DNA of 9,058 nt, from contig CAMIGT010000026.1 of assembly GCA_946221975.1 (NCBI GenBank), positions 1-9,058 of the forward strand. Reading direction: 5' to 3'. The notes beneath the pieces were generated by a model. It saw only the letters and a program-made list of their open reading frames with translations. It made no database searches and was not told where the DNA came from. This document shows positions 6,083 through 9,058 of this stretch, one piece after another; within the stretch, counting starts at the first letter, position 1; each line of letters begins with the position of its first letter. This DNA comes from an uncultured Blastococcus sp. Its GTDB lineage: Bacteria > Actinomycetota > Actinomycetes > Mycobacteriales > Antricoccaceae. A program made the translations under genes and the position numbers.

Positions 6083-6101
6083 ATGACGCTGCCGGGAATC
6101 G

Positions 6102-6133
6102 GGAGGAGCCTGCGACGGATCCCGTCCGCCTCC
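6102..6133 (+). promoter_or_regulatory. tRNA-acceptor-like hairpin in the selA leader
   Basis: GGAGG (6102-6106) pairs with CCTCC (6129-6133), and inside it GACGG pairs with CCGTC around a 3-nt loop. The 3' side is the repeated tRNA-Sec end, so the foot of the hairpin imitates the tRNA-Sec acceptor stem (GGAGG...CCTCC-G). It lies about 30 nt before the selA start. A regulatory role is inferred only. Confidence 0.35.
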
Positions 6134-6162
6134 GCTGTGCTCGTGCACGGTTGAATGGAAAC

Positions 6163-7443
6163 ATGACCGACCCGCGCCGTGCGACCCCGCGGACCGACGC
6201 TGTGCTGGCCGATCCGCGCCTCGAGCAGGCCACGCACTGCCTTGGCCACGACATCGTCAAGACCGCCGTACGCCGCGCGCAGCAGCAGTGCCGTGACGGG
6301 CTGATCTCCCCCGAGTACGTCGCCGACACGGCGTACGCCGCGCTGCCCGCGGCGGCGACGAGCATGCGGCCGGTCATCAACGCAACCGGGATCGTCGTAC
6401 ACACCAACCTCGGGCGGGCACCGCTGTCGGATGCCGCCCGCCTCGCGGTCGGAGTAGCTTCCGGGACGACCGACGTCGAGCTCAACCTGGCGACCGGCCG
6501 TCGCGGTCGTCGCGGCAGCGGCGCCATCGACGCCCTCGCGGACGCGGTGCCGGAGGCTGGCGGCGTACACGTGGTCAATAACGGCGCCGCCGCACTCGCG
6601 CTCGCCGCATGCGCGCTGGCGCAGGGACGCGAGATCATCGTGGCGCGGGGGGAGCTGGTCGAGATCGGCGACGGCTTCCGCATCCCCGAGCTGTTGGAGT
6701 CGGTGGGGGCGCGGCTGCGCGAGGTGGGTACGACGAACAGGGTGCGCCTCGAGGACTACGCCGCGGCGATCGGCGAGCAGACGGCGTTCGTGCTCAAGGT
6801 CCACCCGTCGAACTTCCGCGTCGAGGGATTCACCAGCACGGTGGGGATCGCCGCCCTAGCAGAGCTCGACCTCCCGGTGATCGCCGACATCGGCTCCGGT
6901 CTGCTGCGCCCGCATCCGCGGCTGCCCGACGAGCCGGACGCGGCGTCGGTCCTGCGCGCTGGGGCCAGCCTGGTCACCGCATCAGGAGACAAGCTTCTGG
7001 GCGGCCCGCAGTGCGGACTGATGCTCGGCGAGCAGATGCTCGTTGAGCGGCTTCGTAAGCACCCCTTCGCTCGCGCAGTCCGGGTCGACAAGCTGACGTT
7101 GGCCGCCCTGGAGGCGACGCTGCGCGGGCCGCGAGCGCCGGTGCCGGCCGCGCTGAGCGCGTCCGATGAGGCGCTGCGCGACCGAGCGGAGCGCCTCGCC
7201 GCAGAGCTCGGTGACATCGCGTCTGTCGTGCGCTCCCACGGCGCGGTCGGCGGGGGCGGCGCGCCGGGCGTCTCGCTCGACAGCTGGGCCGTGGCTCTAC
7301 CTCCGCAGTACGCCGAACCGCTGCGCACCGGCGATCCGGCCGTCATCGGGCGCGTCACCGCGGGGCAGCTGCTGCTCGACGTACTCGCGATCACCGATGA
7401 CGAGTTCGAATTGGTCGTCGATGCCGTACGCCGGTGTCAATGA
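6163..7443 (+). CDS. selA: L-seryl-tRNA(Sec) selenium transferase (selenocysteine synthase)
   Basis: PLP enzyme converting Ser-tRNA-Sec to Sec-tRNA-Sec with selenophosphate; cytoplasmic, a large oligomer in characterised bacteria. 426 aa from ATG 6163; a TTG at 6151 would add four residues (MNGN). Family signatures: RPVINATGIVVHTNLGRAPL (69-88), the start of the fold-type I PLP core; NNGAAALALA (139-148); RGELVEIGDGFRIP (162-175); LREVGTTNR (185-193); KVHPSNF (212-218); DIGSGLL (242-248); and SGDKLLGGPQCG (274-285), in which Lys277 binds PLP (E. coli Lys295). DKLTLAALEATLR (309-321) and the C-terminal VIGRVTAGQLLLD (394-406) are also typical. It is somewhat shorter than E. coli SelA (463 aa), mainly in the N-terminal tRNA-binding part and the C-terminal domain. 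It follows tRNA-Sec on the same strand and is tightly followed by the aldolase gene. No strong ribosome-binding site is seen. Confidence 0.97.
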   Translation: MTDPRRATPRTDAVLADPRLEQATHCLGHDIVKTAVRRAQQQCRDGLISPEYVADTAYAALPAAATSMRPVINATGIVVHTNLGRAPLSDAARLAVGVASGTTDVELNLATGRRGRRGSGAIDALADAVPEAGGVHVVNNGAAALALAACALAQGREIIVARGELVEIGDGFRIPELLESVGARLREVGTTNRVRLEDYAAAIGEQTAFVLKVHPSNFRVEGFTSTVGIAALAELDLPVIADIGSGLLRPHPRLPDEPDAASVLRAGASLVTASGDKLLGGPQCGLMLGEQMLVERLRKHPFARAVRVDKLTLAALEATLRGPRAPVPAALSASDEALRDRAERLAAELGDIASVVRSHGAVGGGGAPGVSLDSWAVALPPQYAEPLRTGDPAVIGRVTAGQLLLDVLAITDDEFELVVDAVRRCQ

Positions 7444-7455
7444 GAAGATCGCCCG

Positions 7456-8091
7456 ATGACCGATCTTGACCCAGCGCTGCGCGAACTCATCGGGCAGCTC
7501 AGCTCGGTCGGCGCGGACGCCGTCGGTCGTGGTCTGGTGCTCGCCAGCGGCGGCAACCTCTCCGCGCGGCTGCCTGGCTCCGAGACCTTTGTGGTGACCG
7601 GCAAAGGCACCTGGCTTGACCGGCTCGACGTCGACGACTTCGCGGTCATGGACCTCGACGGCGGCGTACTCGGCGGCGCCGAACCGTCCAGCGAGTGGAA
7701 GCTGCACCAGCGCACCTACCGCGCGCGGCCGGACGTCAGTTGCGTGATCCACCTGCACCCGCAGATGTCCGTGCTGTTGACGGCGCTCGGGCACCCGATC
7801 CGGCTGATGACGCTCGACCACGCGTTCTACGTGAAGTCGATCGGTACGACGCCCTACTTCCCCAACGGCTCGGACGAACTCGCCGACAGCGCCGCCGACC
7901 AGGCACGCACCCACAACTGCGTCGTACTCGGCAACCACGGTTGCTCTGCGGTCGCCGACTCGATCGAGATGGCCTACCGCCGGGCGCTGAACCTCGAGCA
8001 GGCCGCGACTGCGACGTTCCACGCGCTGCAGCTCGGCGACACCACGACGAGTTTTCCGCCCGAGGAGCTCGAGCGCCTGCACCACGCGTGA
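7456..8091 (+). CDS. Class II aldolase/adducin family protein
   Basis: Zinc-dependent class II aldolase fold, 211 aa, the usual length of FucA/AraD-type enzymes. Visible motifs: LASGGNLSARL (29-39), the phosphate/substrate loop; VTGKGTWLDRL (47-57); PSSEWKLH (77-84) with candidate catalytic Glu80 (Glu73 in FucA); IHLHP (98-102) with zinc ligands His99 and His101; and LGNHGCSAVADSIEMAY (158-174) with the third zinc ligand His161. All key residues are present, so it should be active. The substrate (fuculose-, ribulose- or methylthioribulose-phosphate-like) cannot be told from the sequence. It starts 12 bp after the selA stop and probably shares its transcript, occupying the place where selB is often found. 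A direct role in selenium metabolism is not established. Confidence 0.9.
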   Translation: MTDLDPALRELIGQLSSVGADAVGRGLVLASGGNLSARLPGSETFVVTGKGTWLDRLDVDDFAVMDLDGGVLGGAEPSSEWKLHQRTYRARPDVSCVIHLHPQMSVLLTALGHPIRLMTLDHAFYVKSIGTTPYFPNGSDELADSAADQARTHNCVVLGNHGCSAVADSIEMAYRRALNLEQAATATFHALQLGDTTTSFPPEELERLHHA

Positions 8092-8095
8092 GCAG

Positions 8096-8104
8096 TTGTC
8101 CACA
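8096..8104 (+). promoter_or_regulatory. Single DnaA-box-like 9-mer
   Basis: TTGTCCACA matches the DnaA box form typical of high-GC actinobacteria. It starts 5 bp after the aldolase stop. Only one was noticed, so this is not an origin; it could be a DnaA regulatory or titration site, or chance. Confidence 0.3.
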
Positions 8105-8151
8105 GCGACGGCGTGTTTCCACTTTGATGTCGATCAGCGCTCGCGGAACGA

Positions 8152-8200
8152 AGGTGTGACGCCTACCTTTCCCGGTGAACCACTGCGATTCCGGGGGAAG
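8152..8200 (+). promoter_or_regulatory. Candidate promoter and ribosome-binding site of the thioester protein
   Basis: TACCTT (8164-8169) is a plausible TANNNT -10; an imperfect 13-bp inverted repeat, AGGTG-TGA-CGCCT (8152-8164), abuts it. GGGGGAAG (8193-8200) is a clear Shine-Dalgarno just before ATG 8203, implying a short leader. No good -35 is seen. Confidence 0.35.
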
Positions 8201-8202
8201 AC

Positions 8203-9058
8203 ATGGCCCATTCTGACAAACCCGCCCGCCTCCTGCTGCTGCTCGTCGCGCCGTTGGTAGCGGGCCCGCTGCTGATCGGTCCGGCGTACGCCGAACCCGA
8301 CCTTGTCGCCGGACCGCACGCGGAGAGCGGACTGGTGGTGCAGATATCTGGGGTCGGTGCGATGGGCACCTATACCTACGTTGTGGACGCTCCGGGCGAG
8401 CCGGACCCGATCGCGTACTGCATCGACGTCGCCGCTGACTACCGAGCCGGCGCGCCGCTAATGGAGCATCTGTGGTCGCAGGCGCCGCGGATCGCCGAGG
8501 TGGCGCCTCAGCTCAACTGGGTGTTGCGCAACAGCTACCCCAACCAGTCGCTCGCGACCACCGCAGCCGGCTCGGGCGCCAGCTACCACGACGGGCTTTC
8601 GGCCACCGAGGCCATCGCGGCGACCCAGGCCGCGCTTTGGCACTATTCCGACGGGGTCACGCTCTCGGCGGCCGAAGGGACGGCCGAAGAGCAGGCAGAT
8701 GTGATGGCGCTCTACTCCTACCTGACCGGCCCGGCCAATGTCGGCGCCGCCGAGGACCCGCCGGGTTCGCTCACGCTCAAGACCGCCGCGAGCTCCGCGC
8801 AGTCCGGATCACGGATTGGCCCGATCACGGTGTCGACGTCGGCCGCAAGCGTCGCGTTGAGCGTGGACGGACCGTCGCAGGTGCGGCTTGTCTCTGCCGA
8901 CGGCGACGCGGTGACACAAGCCGGCGACGGCGACGAGGTGTACGTCGACGTTCCCGCGGGAACGCCCACCGGCTCTGCCACGATCACCGCGTCAGCGACC
9001 GCGGCCGTCACCAGCGGGCGGATCTTCGCGCCCGCGCGGACCGAGCCGGAGTCAACAA
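8203..9058 (+). CDS. Secreted TQXA thioester-domain surface protein (3' end beyond window)
   Basis: The first 285 codons are open with no stop; the gene continues past the edge. A signal peptide is evident: KPAR, then a Leu/Val/Ala-rich core (about 10-26), and likely cleavage at AYA-EP (30/31). Residues about 45-175 form a TQXA-type thioester domain: AYCIDV gives Cys73, and AATQAALWHYSDG (139-151) gives Thr141-Gln142-Ala-Ala plus Trp146. In this family the Cys and Gln side chains make an internal thioester that can capture host or surface nucleophiles. Residues 188-275 look like a beta-rich, Thr/Ser/Ala-rich module. Such proteins usually end in an LPXTG sorting signal, to be looked for beyond the window. 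The start is fixed by the GGGGGAAG ribosome-binding site. There is no functional tie to the Sec genes. Confidence 0.85.
   Translation, partial: MAHSDKPARLLLLLVAPLVAGPLLIGPAYAEPDLVAGPHAESGLVVQISGVGAMGTYTYVVDAPGEPDPIAYCIDVAADYRAGAPLMEHLWSQAPRIAEVAPQLNWVLRNSYPNQSLATTAAGSGASYHDGLSATEAIAATQAALWHYSDGVTLSAAEGTAEEQADVMALYSYLTGPANVGAAEDPPGSLTLKTAASSAQSGSRIGPITVSTSAASVALSVDGPSQVRLVSADGDAVTQAGDGDEVYVDVPAGTPTGSATITASATAAVTSGRIFAPARTEPEST

Larger units (their letters stand above)
6019..6137 (+). repeat. Direct repeat of the tRNA-Sec 3' end (about 20 bp, 98-bp offset)
   Basis: The last part of tRNA-Sec and the following CTG (6023-6039, CCCGTCCGCCTCCGCTG) recurs exactly at 6121-6137. The match extends leftwards (GATT at 6019-6022, GAT at 6118-6120) with one base missing. 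Repetition of a tRNA 3' end is the usual footprint of att sites of tRNA-targeting integrases, but only about 80 bp, mostly a hairpin, separates the copies and no integrase is present. Confidence 0.7.

Noticed and set aside
5941..6804. Minus-strand open frame running through tRNA-Sec and the start of selA
   Set aside because: It covers a structured RNA gene and a conserved enzyme on the other strand; composition is Arg-rich with no family match.
7441..7443. TGA stop of selA as a possible Sec codon (the aldolase also ends in TGA, 8089-8091)
   Set aside because: selA and the aldolase both reach family-typical C-termini at their TGA, and no SECIS-like hairpin or continued homology was seen after it.
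7297..8103. Minus-strand open frame opposite the class II aldolase
   Set aside because: It is the antisense shadow of a gene with intact zinc and catalytic motifs and has no ribosome-binding site or domain.
1..9058. CRISPR array, insertion sequence, integrase or replication origin
   Set aside because: No regularly spaced repeats, transposase or recombinase genes, or clusters of DnaA boxes were seen in the window.

Overview
The base composition (very GC-rich, with G or C at most third codon positions), the GTAC-rich codon context and the gene families point to a high-GC actinobacterium. The order cannot be fixed from this window alone. All identifications come from reading the sequence; no database search was run.

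Layout. The left part (about 1-4800) is a lipid or acyl-CoA type accessory region: an MFS permease on the minus strand with a short C-terminus (5-1147); divergent from it a stand-alone 3-hydroxyacyl-CoA dehydrogenase (1284-2582, plus); convergent with that an AraC-family regulator (2579-3562, minus), whose stop codon shares a CTAG with the dehydrogenase stop; about 400 bp with no convincing gene; then a TesB-like/4HBT_3 acyl-CoA thioesterase (3997-4797, minus).

The centre (4815-7443) is a selenocysteine (Sec) locus. selD (selenophosphate synthetase, minus) is divergent from a tRNA-Sec gene with anticodon UCA (5945-6036, plus), which is followed by selA (selenocysteine synthase, plus). SelD makes selenophosphate. 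SerRS (not in this window) charges the tRNA with serine, and SelA converts Ser-tRNA-Sec to Sec-tRNA-Sec. The Sec-specific elongation factor gene selB, a frequent neighbour of selA, is absent here. In its place a class II aldolase/adducin-family gene starts 12 bp after selA and probably shares its transcript. The selD/tRNA-Sec divergent region carries three 13-bp palindromes. The 3' end of the tRNA is repeated 98 bp downstream, inside the selA leader, with a long hairpin between the copies.

The right edge (8203-9058, cut by the window) encodes the N-terminal part of a secreted TQXA thioester-domain surface protein, unrelated to selenium.

A recurring regulatory theme is a TANNNT element placed 6-7 nt before an ATG, the signature of actinobacterial leaderless mRNAs. 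It is seen for selD, the thioesterase, the AraC regulator and a tiny upstream ORF ahead of the permease. The dehydrogenase and the surface protein instead have clear Shine-Dalgarno sequences.
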